DNA of 64,000 bases from Ophiodon elongatus (lineage: Eukaryota; Chordata; Actinopteri; Perciformes; Hexagrammidae): the NCBI GenBank assembly GCA_016806645.1, contig JACSYO010001600.1, forward strand, positions 809,001 to 873,000, given 5' to 3'. The position numbers were made by a program, and so were the translations under genes. Position 1 is the first letter of the stretch. Every line of letters begins with the position of its first letter. Positions 11,801 to 24,774 of this stretch are shown one piece after another. The notes beneath the pieces are model-generated. The model did not search any database. It worked only from the letters and a program-made list of their open reading frames with translations, and had not been told where the DNA came from.

Positions 11801-14480
11801 CATGATTGGAGTACAAAGCACAGGACTTTGACACTGTCCAGTACATGATTAGGTTCAAGCAACAAAAGTGATTTAATTAAGATAAGGGAAAGATAGAGGT
11901 TTTGATTACATGTTTATAAAGTTAAAGTAACTATTCACCCCGCCCCCCCCGATTGGAAAGTGCCCTGTGGATGAACCCTAATAACCTCTGTGATGCTCTG
12001 GCTGGTTATCTTGCACCACCAGATCAAAGTTTTCATTTAACCAGTAGAATATCTCTACATTTACAGTTTCAGACAACATATACTACGCACTTTGGTGATT
12101 TCCTAACATTGTATCTACCACCGCCATCTGTGGTTTTGAGTGACATGTCTCAACATCAACAACTATTGAATGTATTACCATAAACATGGTACATACATCT
12201 GTGTCCAGGATGAATTGTAAAAACAAATTTTTGTTTTTCAAAAACACTGAAGTTTTTATCAGTCATCATCAGGTAAAAACTAAAATGTTCCCACCATTTT
12301 GGTTAATGACCATATACGTGAAATACTAATAAAGGCTACATTCTCAGCACAGTCTCACAGAGTTGCTATAATGCTGTAGATCCTTAGTCTAGTTCAGAAT
12401 TTGACAAACAGGATCATAAAAAAAACAGTTTTTTACAACCAGAAATTGTTGGAAAAACAAATGAAATGCATTATCAGTGAAAAGTTTTCAGATGTATTCT
12501 GTATGAAAATGTTCTGACTTGCCAGATGCATTTATTTAAAACATTTCCTAGTTAACAAAAGTGATGTAATTCAAGTGGCATTTCTTTCTCTCATTAATGT
12601 GTATACTGTATAATATTTACACAACAATATAGTTGGTATGATATATTTGCTGTTGCAAATTAGTAACTAGGTACTCTTTTGTTTACTTACTTACAAATTA
12701 GCATAATTTATAGGAGACAGGTTTTGTTCACTAGCATTTTGGGAATTATGACAGCAGCAGCACAGAATCTGCATATTAGAATACATATATTGAATTACTA
12801 TTGAATATCACATTGGGGATATGAGCCTTTCCCATTGCTCTTAAAGTGGGCAGTCCTTGTTTAATCTGCACAGAGGCTTCTCTGTTGTTTTGGTTAGAGC
12901 AACAACAGCAATTGATCAGTGGCTGCTAGTGAAGGAAACCTCCATAATTAAATTGAAACTCGTCAAGCTCTTTCACTGGAGCACTGCACACTGGTGTCGC
13001 TGGTCTCCATGGTGACTGCAAGATGCTGGTCTTAATTTTCTGATAGTGGTGGATAGCACACTCTGGGACTCTGAGCAGCCTTGGGCCATCTCTTGTGTGT
13101 TTATCTGAGCACCAGTGGAAATGCACTTTGCAGTCCGATGTCATGAAGGACTATTTTGAAGCACTCTCTGCTATTTAAATTGAATCACGGTCATGCAAGA
13201 TGGATTATTCCATTAGGAGCCCAATCATTTTCAAGCAAATATTATGCTATCCATTGTGTTTCCAGGAAACCAAAACTTTTTTCAGAAAAGGAGCTCAGGC
13301 AGTTTTCTTTGTGCTTCATTTAATTTTGTTTATTTTTACCAATAATTAAAGTTAGGCTTGAAGCACAGCTTTTGCATTAGAAATGTTTATTCAACAGAAG
13401 CAGCTTAAAAAGTATGATCAGCACAATTGCCTTACACACTGTACTGCAGTCAGGGATTAAACAACATAGTGGCACCTTACACAAATTTACAGTTATTTAC
13501 ATTCACACGGGCTTTTCAGCTTTCCGTTTACAGTGTAAAGCAGTCTTATGTCAAATATAAAAATGACGAAATTGATAATGACAATAATGAAAGGCAAATT
13601 ACAAAGGTACAAAGCTGAATGGAGGATGAAGATTGAAGGAGCAATCAGTGATATGAACTGTCGATCGACAGTCAATAGGAACTCCGTTCAGCATAAGTGA
13701 CAGCAGACTCAACTCTGCTGCCTCACCTCCTAGAATCCCAGATTAATAAACTGTTTCACACAGTATCATATAACCAAATAAGCTACAGTTAATTAATATA
13801 ACACACACCAAACCTGCCATACGCAGTGTTTAGCGACTATTCAGACTATCTTAGTGACTTTTATTTCTGAAAAGCAACGAGCAACAAACTAAGTGACTAT
13901 CAGGGAAAAAGTGAGGAATACTCAATATATCATATTGGCTCTCTTCCTCCCCTCTTGCACCATCCACAAGCAGTCAGGGCCAGTCAGGGGTAGCCTTAGA
14001 TTTTTTTTATAAAAAAAAATAAAAAAGGCCGACATTTGTGATGTGAACCAAATATTTTTTTCTCTCGCCTCACAAAGTTTTTGTTTTTTTAAATAATCCA
14101 ATGTAAATAATTTGTTCACTGTATTTTTTTTTTTTTATCTTTTACTTCAAATGAGATCTCCCTGTAGTGAGTTTATGATCATTTGTCTAAAGATTTCTCT
14201 AACTTCCTTTATTATATGGTTGTAAATGAACCTATGAGCGACTTTAGAAGCTAAAGTTATTTTCATTGGAAAGGAGTTAGTACCACTGGTCGTACAGTAT
14301 AATGCGCTATTGTAGTTTGCTGTAGACATAAATCACTAGAAAGTTGTGCTGTGCTCCACCTGGCATTTTAAGCTATTTATGGTGGAGTTCAGGTTTACTA
14401 TGTGTAAATATTAGTTGATAAGATTAGTTTCAGTTTTTCTTTTCCTCTGAATTTTTTTTTTTTTCTTTTATGTTGCTTGG
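8856..14480. other. Intergenic DNA, no gene seen
   Basis: Only short chance frames without domains. GCTA words near 10365-10390 and phrases near 13810-13910 (CTGCCATACGCAGTGTTTAG) suggest further degraded repeats. The segments 9050-9450 and 12890-13150 are somewhat more GC-rich but show no exon with splice signals that I could support. Confidence 0.5.
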
Positions 14481-16764
14481 CCAGTTAAAGGACCAGTAAT
14501 ATCCTACAAATAAAAAAGCTCTAAAGCTTTCTGTGACTAAGGCTATTTTGCTGTGTGAGTGCAAAAAATTAAGCTCATTACGTCAGTGAAGAGCTTCCAG
14601 GAAGAACATGTGTGTTAGGGGATGATTTGGGAGGCAGGGGGCGGGAATTAGTATTGAAATACTACAGGGTGTGGACCAGACTGCTTGATTGTAAAGCTGG
14701 AAATCTCCACTGCCATTAGGGCAACATTGATTGACCAGCATTGATCGGTAATACTGAGATATCATCTCTGTTTCTTTTTCGTCACTTTGTGCAATGAGGT
14801 GGTAAAATATTACTGATTTTTTTCTTGTGGACTCGGCCATGCGGAGAAAATTACATTGATATTATATTTAACAAACTGTTTCTAACAAGTGGATCAATTT
14901 GCATCTAAAAGAATGAAAAAGAATAATAATTCTGCAGTGAGATGAAAAATGACACAAGAAAACAATTTTTAAGGAGCCATCTTAATGTGATAATAAAGTG
15001 AAAATCATGCACACTTTAACTTTGATCATACCCTGAATGCACAAAACAGATATTTTTTATAAATCCATTTATTGGAAATAATTAGCTTTCGTTTATTTGT
15101 CAAAATATAATAAGTTTACCACCCTTGTCATTCTTTTTTTTGGAAAACATATTCTAACATTTCTGTCATTGTGCCCTTAATTTGAGTTTGCAAAAATAAT
15201 GCTGGCTGAGAGATATCCTGGACACCTGACAGATGTAGCACTTTGTCAAAGCTAAGCATGTATATACAGTACACTTTAAATCACCACTGTCATTGTAAGA
15301 AAATATGCAGGAATGTATTACGGCGCAAAGAATGTCAATCTCCTACTTCCCACAAAATAGTCAATATGTATAGTCTCTCTCCTTGTCTCTGTGAGTAACT
15401 CTACATCACATCACAGCCAAATTGCTGAATCTGTGAACAGAGCAGAAAGCCATTTCCAAGCATCGGATTGTTGTTTTGCCTTTTGTTCTTTTATTTATTT
15501 ATTTTTTTATTTGAGCCTCATGAATCTAAAGCATTGTGTGGAAATAGTAAGATCTAAAAAGTGTAAAGAAAGCATACAGAATCACAGGTACACCTCAAAG
15601 TCATTTAACTGCAGCTGAAGCCCAATTTGTTCAAATGCAAAAGCTTTATGTTATCTACAAATTCACATTTATTGAATTTTTTTCTTTTCATTTGTCGGGT
15701 CAATGTTTTATAGAGTCCATCCCAAATGCCTAAAGGGGGTTTTACTGTCATCTTCTTTGATTTACATTCCGTTTGGATGGTTTTATCTATTCAACATTTA
15801 CCACATTAAATAAACATTTCAACATTAATCAAAACTATGGCACATTTTGACATGATTGCATGTCAACATGTATTTTGCCTTCAAAATATTTCCACATGAG
15901 AGCAAATTTTTAGAAGCTCCGCATAATCACCTCTGACATACATCATTTGGTATGCAAAGTTGAAATGATCATTAATTGCACGGCATCCATTAATAAATGT
16001 CTCCCATTTGATTGATATCATCATCTTTGGGAGTAAATAAATGACCCGGAATAAATAACCAGTCAATATGTCCTAAATGTGCCACAGATATTCCAGATGA
16101 CAGGCATTAAGCTCATTTAAATGCAGATCAATAATTGCCTTTAAGCAGTTTGTTTGTTTACTTCAAGCACAGGCATCTCTGTGACGAAAATGTTCTCAGT
16201 CAGACTTTTGGAGTGTTCATTGGCTTTACATTTGTTTCAAACAATAAACCAACGAGGTGAGTGAAGTGTTGTGGCTGCCAACATTATTCTTCACTGGCAG
16301 GTTTGCCATTCTTTAGTGATTCTGCTCAGAGGGTGTCTGCAGACTTGACACCACTCATGAAAGTCAAGTAGGTGTGCAGAAAAGACGTCCATAGAAATCT
16401 AAGCTTCAGTGGTTCAATGTCATTCTGGATTTTTCCATCTGAGCAAAAAACCTTATGAATTGGGCTTGATTGTGATTTCATGTCTTGTATAACAGACCTT
16501 TTCTGAACCATGAAAGCTTTAAACACAGTTGATGGTGGCAGAGTCTTAAGGGGGAAAAAACAAAACAACAAGTGTCCATTTTTGTTGTACAAGATTCCCC
16601 TTTTTCTCAATGTAGAGCGTGGTTGACGTTGTTTTGCAACAAGCTATGCTATAATTCCTCATCCAGCTGTCGGTGGACATCAGTCGTGCTCTGTAAGGCA
16701 AATCTTTTTTGTATTGATGGTAAAGATACAAATGAAAAAGTCATAATACACTTTACCACCACAA
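14481..16764. other. Intergenic DNA downstream of oprd1
   Basis: No gene. The stretch 15880-16150 lacks repeats and is dense in homeodomain-type words (ATCATTAATTGC, CATTAATAAATG) and ATTTAAATGCAGAT; see findings. Confidence 0.4.
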
Positions 16765-16770
16765 TTTATT
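16765..16770 (-). terminator. Candidate polyadenylation signal for oprd1
   Basis: AATAAA on the minus strand, about 630 nt past the oprd1 stop. I saw no closer canonical hexamer between the stop and this point. A UTR of this length is plausible, but the hexamer is common in AT-rich DNA. Confidence 0.3.
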
Positions 16771-17399
16771 TTGTTTCTTTGAACGTATAGGCAAGTGTTC
16801 CTTAGAAGAAATAAAAAGATTGAATTGAAAATCCCATTGTTTCAGAATCCTATCTTTTGATGCAATGTTTTACCCTGTCAGTCATTCTGTCTTATTACAA
16901 TGCTCTCTGATGGATGATGTTTGAACAATACCTTCTTTGCTTGACGAGATATAAATCTGCAGATGTTTCTTTGTCCTTTTTGTATCCTCAAAAAGGTCTG
17001 TCCACTTTTCTTCAATTTGGGCAGTCTAATCATGAGCTGGGGATGTTCTGCTTCGTAATCTTGCTTACATTTGAATTTACTCTTTGGGCTATCACACCAT
17101 CTAGTGTCACAGCCTTTGTAAGGCGTCACATTTGAGAAAAGAAGATTCCATTTTGTTATCAGAACTTTACCAGAAAAGTAAGATCAGAGAGAAATTTTTT
17201 TCCATTATCTTTAGCTATTCCCTTTGAATGTTCAGTCAGACAAATTGGAGAGAATAATCGTCACGACTCCGTTCTTTGAGACTAGCCTTTTCTCTTTATG
17301 ATCTTAAAATTCTGTTGTGGAGATCTGGGTGACCTCTGATTGCAGATCTTGCTGGATCCTCCTCGAGCGAGAGCTGTGTGGGACCCCTTCCATGCCTAG

Positions 17400-17929
17400 T
17401 CATGCAGGCTTCTTTTCCGCTTCTGTAGGAGCGCATACGGACACTGGCTCCCTGGTGTTGTTACGGCCTCTTGTCAGACTGTGCTGCTCCACGTGGGTCC
17501 GACAGGGAAGGCAAAAATCCCTGAAGCACCGCTTAAAATTTTCATCCAAAAATGCGTAGAGACAAGGGTTGAGGCTGCTGTTGGTGTAGCCCAGGGCGAT
17601 GCACAGGTGCCAGCTGGCTATCACAAAGGGGTTCCTTGTGTCGATCTCCACCATGGTCTTCACGATGATGAAGATGTGGATGGGGGTCCAGCAGATGATG
17701 AAGGCTGCCACGACTACCAGGACCATGCGGGTGATGCGACGCATATTGCGGTCTTTCTCCTTGGAGCCTGAGAGCAGACGAACGCTCTTCAGGCGCAGGA
17801 TCATCAGGCCGTAACATATCGTGATGACCATCACAGGAACCACGAAAGCAAAGATGAAGACACAGATCTTTGTCACAGTGTCCCAGTACCAATCAGGGTC
17901 AGGGAACTTCAGCATGCACATGGTTTGAC
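17400..17929 (-). CDS. oprd1: oprd1 coding exon 3 (ECL2 to C-terminal tail)
   Basis: Begins after acceptor TTTCCAG (AG at 17931-17930) with two bases completing Gly201, then QTMCMLKFPDP. It encodes the ECL2 cysteine C205, TM5 with P232, ICL3 (RLKSVRLLSGSKEKDRNMRR, the opioid-receptor G-protein contact loop), TM6 CWTP with H285, TM7 NSSLNPxLY, helix 8 (DENFKRCFRDFC, with C340 and C343 as possible palmitoylation sites) and a 33-residue tail. The stop is TGA at 17402-17400. K291 and W307, at positions 6.58 and 7.35, are the residues found in mu rather than in mammalian delta receptors. The exon is more GC-rich than its surroundings, as expected for coding sequence. Confidence 0.97.
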
Positions 17930-20900
17930 CTGGAAATAGGGCAGGTAGAATTCAAAATAATTTGTTAATGTAGGGTTATGGTAACAAGCAGGTTTAGACA
18001 GATCCTGGCTAAATCTTAACATCCCCGGTCTTCCACCCGCATGTGCTACTGGCCCTTCTACCACCCCGACTTCCTCACTTTTATGCCCTGCTATACTTAT
18101 ATTAGGAGTTTGTCTAAATATACAGACTCTCTATTGTCTCTCACAAGCTTGAAGTTTGGGACCATGTTAAGCATTGAACATTTACTCTTAGTGGACCGTT
18201 ATTTGCTCCTGTTGCCCCCATATGGGTGCACAACAAAGTAGGTGCTATGGATCGATGTCCAGGTTGGTGCACCTACATCTCTGGTGTCTATTTTAACTTC
18301 TCCACGTTGTGCCGTTGGTTGACCTTTGAGTCTTGAGTCACAGTGGGCAGCACCAGGATATTAGGAATGTGCCTCTACTATTTTAGTCCATATGTGTGAA
18401 ATATGTGTGTTACTTAACGCACTGTATAAAAGAAGTGGACGGAGTCACGTGATGTCACCCATTGGTTTGTGGACTACTGTTTTGAGGCCTAGTGTTCAGA
18501 ATTTGGTCCGTTGCTATCTTGTTCTTTTGCAACCAGAAGTGGCCCAAAAGGGTGGAGCTAGGTACAATTGAACGCTGATTAGGACATTTTTAGAAGGGCA
18601 AAACATTACATTTATCTTTCATGGACAGAAAACGCACTGTGAAAGGGTTAAAGTTGTAAGATGAAAACACAGACAACTCCCAGACCGGACAACGGTGTGG
18701 TAGTAACCTGTCTATCACAAGGTATCCTTGCCCTAAAGCATACCCTGCTTTACTGTCTATTTTACTCTAAACAGGACCATAATTTATTAAATGAACATCA
18801 GGCTGTATTAAAGAAGACTTGAAACTAGCAATCGAGACCATAAACTTGTGTTTAAATGTTTGCAAAGGTTATAAATCAAGTGAAAAGTAGGGTTATATAG
18901 ACCTTATAGACTTTAGAAAGAATGCAAGTTTAAGGCATTTCTGCATTGGGTTCCCTTTTCAGACCCGAAGGTTGCCAGCTGATTGGCACTGAACATTGGT
19001 ACTCATTGACATAAATTGTCCTTCGACCGATAGGAACATTGGTTTTCTCCTTTTTAAAGATTCATTAAAACATTTTTTTCCTCTTCAAGGTCTACTTGGA
19101 AAGGAGCTGTGACGGTATCCCAAAGACATTGATGAATTGAACTAGTGTAGGCTCATCTTTCAACATGCCTTAAAACTTCATGCAGACACAAAGTAGATTT
19201 TGTGACCTTGGGTGAGTAGTAAAGGTAAGTACAGTTCAGGGAATGTCCAGGGCTACTCATGTAAATCAAATATTATCCTCTGTTTGGGTTTTGATGGAGA
19301 GCTTTTTTTCTTTTGTGTGACATGTAAGCTCTGATGACGTTTCGAGGACCAGACGCTTGGCTTAATAAATGCTAATCATGCAGATCAGAGCATGTCTTTT
19401 CTCGAGCACTTTGGCAAAGATTTATTTGGGGGAGGCATACAAATTCAACTCTTTATGGCTTCCCCAATTCTGGAAGACGGTTAATACTTGTATGAAGACT
19501 TTAATTAATAATGAAAGATAACACAGTAGAAGAGAACACTATCTCACCATTCTCCTTCACTTTGGTCACAGCCATGACCATAATGGGTACCCCAATCGCA
19601 GAGGACAGGACCCAGATGAGCACATTGATCATTTTCGCCTTGACCGGCGTCCGAAACTCCAGCGCTCTGACTGGGTGGCATACAGCTATGTAGCGGTCCA
19701 CGCTCATCATGGTCAGGGTGAAGATGCTCGTGAACATGTTGTAGTAGTCGATGGCAATAATGAGCTTGCACAGGACTTCCCCAAACGGCCAGGTGTTCAT
19801 TAGGTATTTGGCGCTCTGGAAGGGCAGCGTGCTGGTGGCGAGGGCGTCGGCAAGAGCCAAGTTGAAGATGTAGATGTTTGTGGCCGTCTTCATCTTGGTG
19901 TATCTGATTGTGATCACAAAGCAGAGAAAATGTGTTTGCAATAGGCAGCAGCCGTAATAAGAGCAGCTGGGTGTGGAATTCTCTGTGGATTTGAAAATGA
20001 TATTCATTGTGCAGCGGGTTTTTTATGGCTTAGAGTAAGAGTTAATTCCCTCATGCTATGGATGTGCTGTGTAGAGCTGTGAACAACAACACATTTTTCT
20101 CTAAATGAATGATTTGAGATAATAGTTACAATTGGCTTATGGGCCTCTGATCAAGCAGCCTACTTGCAAGAAAAGCACCAGGGAAATGTGAAAATAAAAC
20201 ACTACTGCTATCTAATTGAGGTTCATATATATATTGTATGTGTTGCAGCCTGCTCTTAGCATGGGTCTGTGCATTGTTCTTTGAGTGTGTGAGATGAAAA
20301 TATGTATCGGAAGAAAAAAATAATGGTCATCAGCACTGAACTCATTTTATTTGGTACAGTATTGGCTTATTGAGGTCAGAAGTTTTCCTCTGGAGTATAA
20401 GGCTTATTTTCACAAAGGCTTCTCTCATCAAAAACCTTACAAGATACTGAATACAAAGCTTAGCTGATTTATTTTTCAAGGAGATTGCAGTTTTTTAAAA
20501 TGATTGCTTCCAATTACAAACCAATTTACATGCGTAGCACAGACAAGCATTAGAGACCAGAAAATGACAAAATTGTATTAAGAGATACTGTTTAATACAT
20601 ATTACTATGCTGTATGAATATATTTTTCTGATACTATATGCCATTGAAAACTTTGTTTTGTTTTTCTTTATTTTAGAATTGTCTGAATGAATAAGTATAG
20701 GTTGATTCAACAACAAACAAAAACAAAACAGTTTAATGGAAAAAATAGAGAATAAAAAGAGAAAAATCTGAATTTTTATTTATTTTGTAGTCATTTTTCA
20801 CGCTGCGTGTACATACAATAATTGGAGTATTAGTGGTGTAAGTGATGGCAGGGGTCTATATAATTGAAGCAAGGTGTAGCCAAACTCAGGACACAAGCAC

Positions 20901-23900
20901 AGCAGCATAAGCTATTTTTTTTAATTGGGCTTAGCCATCTTAAGGGTCTAACTTTATTGCATCGCATGGGTTGAACTGATTAAATGCACACAATACATGT
21001 AACCTGTCTTGTGTATAGTGAGTATCATGTTTTAAATTGCAAATAACTGATCCAACAAATACCACATGAAGTAAAGCGGCAGGAGTTTGACTCAGAAAAA
21101 GAGAATATAGTCTTCAATAGTAGCCTATACATTATCGAGCTGTGTCTGCCACTTCAGGCTGTGACCTTGTAAACCTGTACCATTTTGTTGTCTTTCTAGA
21201 AAACAGACTCTCAGCTTATGTATTTTTTTGTGCAAATGAGTCCTCCTTCAGGCAAGCTAACTGGAAGGGTCATCAAGAGTTAAATAGATGACGTCAGATG
21301 ACACTTTTGGGAGCTGGTCCATTAATGATATATTAGCGACTGAACTCTGTGGGCTGAAATTTTGCAAGATACAATGAATCTGTATGATGTGAACGCAGGC
21401 TTCAGCTGAATCAGAAATTATAATTACATCTATTGTTCCATTATTTACGGTCTGCTGAGTCTCACCACTGACTGTCTCCTCTGTCAAGTTGAAGGAGAAT
21501 TCAGTTCAAATTTCAAAATTTCTGATTTTAATCTCGTCCTTGTATTTTAAAGTAGATCTATGAGTTTATTTTTAAGTGAGAAGAGCTGCTCGTCCTCTTT
21601 TCAATAAGCTCTTTGATAAATTTGACTTTTAAACTGAGTAAATTAAAATTGCCCCATTCCTGATCTTGCATATATACTGATATCTAGTGCCAATCCAACA
21701 CCAGAGCATTAAAAACACGTCACAATTTTAGTGGTGAGATTATCCAGTGTATAATATATTGCCACATTGCTGACATTTTGCTCACTCTGGCTAACATTAC
21801 ACTCTCCGCTAGCACCTGCCTGATCGCTACTGCGCAGGTGAAACTTGCAACAGAAATGAAATAGAAGCGAGGTGGATTCTTCTTCAGCTATGTTTTTTTT
21901 TTTTTAAACACTGTATAATTTATTATCAGAATTTCAGAAGCAGCGATCCTTTTTTGCTAGAGTTTAGCTATAGATTGAGCATTCACATGCGTGGTATCGA
22001 TTGGGCAGGATGTGTGGATCGGTTAGTGAGCGACACGTGGTGGTGTTGTTCCTGTGTTGCGTAAATGAGCTGATAAATGATATGATAACGAGATATCGGA
22101 TTGGTGCACTGATTCGTGTATTCGCCGATATCCGATCCAGCATTGTATGATGCCTCGGAGGTATTTCTGATACTGGTATTGGAACAACCCTCAAAGATCT
22201 GACTTGAGTTATGACTTACCTACACCTCCCTGTGAACTTTCCTGTGCCCTCCAGGGGAGGCTTTTGGCTTTCTCTTTTAGCTTTGTCCTTGCCTTGTATT
22301 TCTTTTACATAACATATCCTATAATTTCCTAATGATTAAAATGCCATCTTGAATGATGAATTTAATCACAGAGAAGCACAGTATACGTTTCATTCTTCAC
22401 CTCATGTCATGTTAATGTTATTAGATATCCTTTGAAATTGTATAGTCTAAGGCCTATCTGTTTAATGTCGATTTGCAGCACACCGCCATGTGGCTTTGAC
22501 ACTAAGAAATTAATTTTCAGTTCATTTCTCAATCTAGACAGAAGGAAACCGTGAAGTCAGCAGCAGATGGCTGGTTTTGAACATTCCCTTGTATGTTTCA
22601 TCAGTCTAATCCAATGCATGTATTAAATTCCACTTACAGCAAAGGAGTGCAGTGAGCGTTTGGTAGTTACGTAAGGGCTGTCTGTGAATCAAGCACAATA
22701 TTAATGTAATGCATTGATGCAATGTGGCATCAGACTAACAACAAAAATAACCAGATGGATTTTGTATCACAGCTGTCTTGAGACTAAATTAAAACTCTGT
22801 CATAGTCTCATACAGTTAACTGCTCTCTGTTTACTTTGGCATCGCAATCTGTTTGAAGCCTTTGACTAAGCAGCCAAACCTTCACTTTTGACATGTGGAG
22901 AGGATTATATGTGAGTGTGTGTTTATCGGCAGTCACTTTGATAGTTGAACTGTGATTCCAAAGAAATCTCTTTCCCTACTCCCTAATCCAAACTGATGAA
23001 ATAGGCCCACACACCATCTCCTGTTTTTCAGAGCTTCAGTAAACCAACACTGGGATGATTGGGCTTAGATGTTACACCACCCAATTTTATGACCATGTGG
23101 AGATTAGAAATGAACGTGGTGGAAAGGGGGGTAGAAATAATGCAAGTCTGCAGCTTTTCATTGTAGTTTATGTACACACAGGTACTGTAAATCAGAGGTA
23201 AAAGTAATTTAAGAAGGCGTGTGTAGTTCTATGTCACATCCATGCTGGCACTCAGGATCTTGGTTGGATTATGAGGATACCAAAGATCCGGTGTGACATT
23301 TAAAATAGACAGAAGTGGCTACAGGGGGATGCTCTTTTATGCTTTTAAGTGTGTTTCCCCCCAGCAGGTGACACATGACAAGACTTTATTTTCACACCAA
23401 GCAGAAAGAGGTGGTTATGTATAAAATGCAGAAACTGTGACTAGAAACTTTTCCAATTCAACGTTGTGCCATTGCAATTGCATAGCTTGTCCTGAGGTTA
23501 TGTTATGGTTAATTGCTCAGTGTTTAATTCAAATAGAAGGGCAAGCTTGTATCTTCCTTTTTGTAGGCATTGAGAAGCAATTAAGTGTCAAGAAATCGCA
23601 TTGTAACGGCCCTTTTTCATGTTACAGTAAAGCACGTTTGTCACACTCTGTGATGGTTTAATCGCCCACTTCCTTCTTTTGTTCTTCTTTCCTTACAGCA
23701 TTGACTGTGTTATGAGGCTGTCATGACTGACCAATGCCTTCCTCCACACATGAGTTCTGGTTCCACATGAATAAAAAATGTCTCAAAAGCAGTACACTGA
23801 ATCAATGAGGGTTGTAGGCCTTTACTAGCTTTCATTGACCACCCTGACTTCTGGGGTCTGTAGGCATGTGAACGATCTCTGCCTGTTTACCAAGATAGAG

Positions 23901-24731
23901 TGCCATTGACCCCTGGTTTATTATTCAGCTTGCCATTAATCAAATGCCGCCAACGATGCACTATGTAAATTCTATCTAACCAGCCAAGGTTTTAGAAGCA
24001 ATCTATACTTCAACAAGTGATTTGTTTGACAACTGTATGATAACACTCGTAAACACAATGATTGCATTAGTGTAACCAAAGGGGAGCTGAGTGGACTAGA
24101 AATATCTCACGTTGCCAAGTCGTATCTAAAGTCCGTCATATTTACTGGAGAAGTAAACAACCTTTCCATTGCGTCAGAATCGTATGGGATGGTAACGATT
24201 GTTCCATGTAATAGCAAACCCTGAGCCCTTACCCCTAGCAAACAGAAGGAATGGCTTCAGACAAAAACACATGAAAACATAAATTAATGACAATGGCCCC
24301 TTGCCCACTTCCTAGCACCCTACTTCTAGTGCCCTTACTCGTATCACGTCTGTCTTCTTGTCCTTCATTATCATCTCAACTATTCAAAGTACTCAAAAAC
24401 GCTTCTTTGGCAGGCTGGTTCCCGCTACAGAAGGTGTCTCCAGGACAAGATTACACACACAGACTAACAAGGTGAAAGCTGTACCAGTCACCCGCTGTCA
24501 CGGCTATTAGTAACTGTATAATTTGTGTGATGTATTCAATCCTATTTTTTGACTCTTCGTAGACCTTTTACTTCCTTTTGTCGGTTTTGGTGCTCCATAC
24601 AAATCCACATTCAGTTGTAGAGTTTACATTTGTATTGAAATCAGTCCTTTATCTAGGCGCGAGTTGGATTAACACTGCCTGTTGTGACTACGTCAATTAT
24701 TTCTCTCCTGTGTTTCCAGGGCTGAAGGCCA

Positions 24732-24774
<43 letters not shown>

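Noticed and set aside
17481..17892. Several open frames on both strands inside oprd1 exon 3
   Set aside because: Out-of-frame or antisense readings of the GC-rich exon.
19544..19771. 75-codon minus-strand frame overlapping oprd1 exon 2
   Set aside because: An alternate frame of the exon; the receptor frame carries all conserved motifs.
21257..21487. 76-codon minus-strand frame in intron 1 (ends YLTLDDPSS)
   Set aside because: Looked protein-like, but no family was recognised, and exons 1 and 2 already join in phase, so it is not a missing receptor exon.
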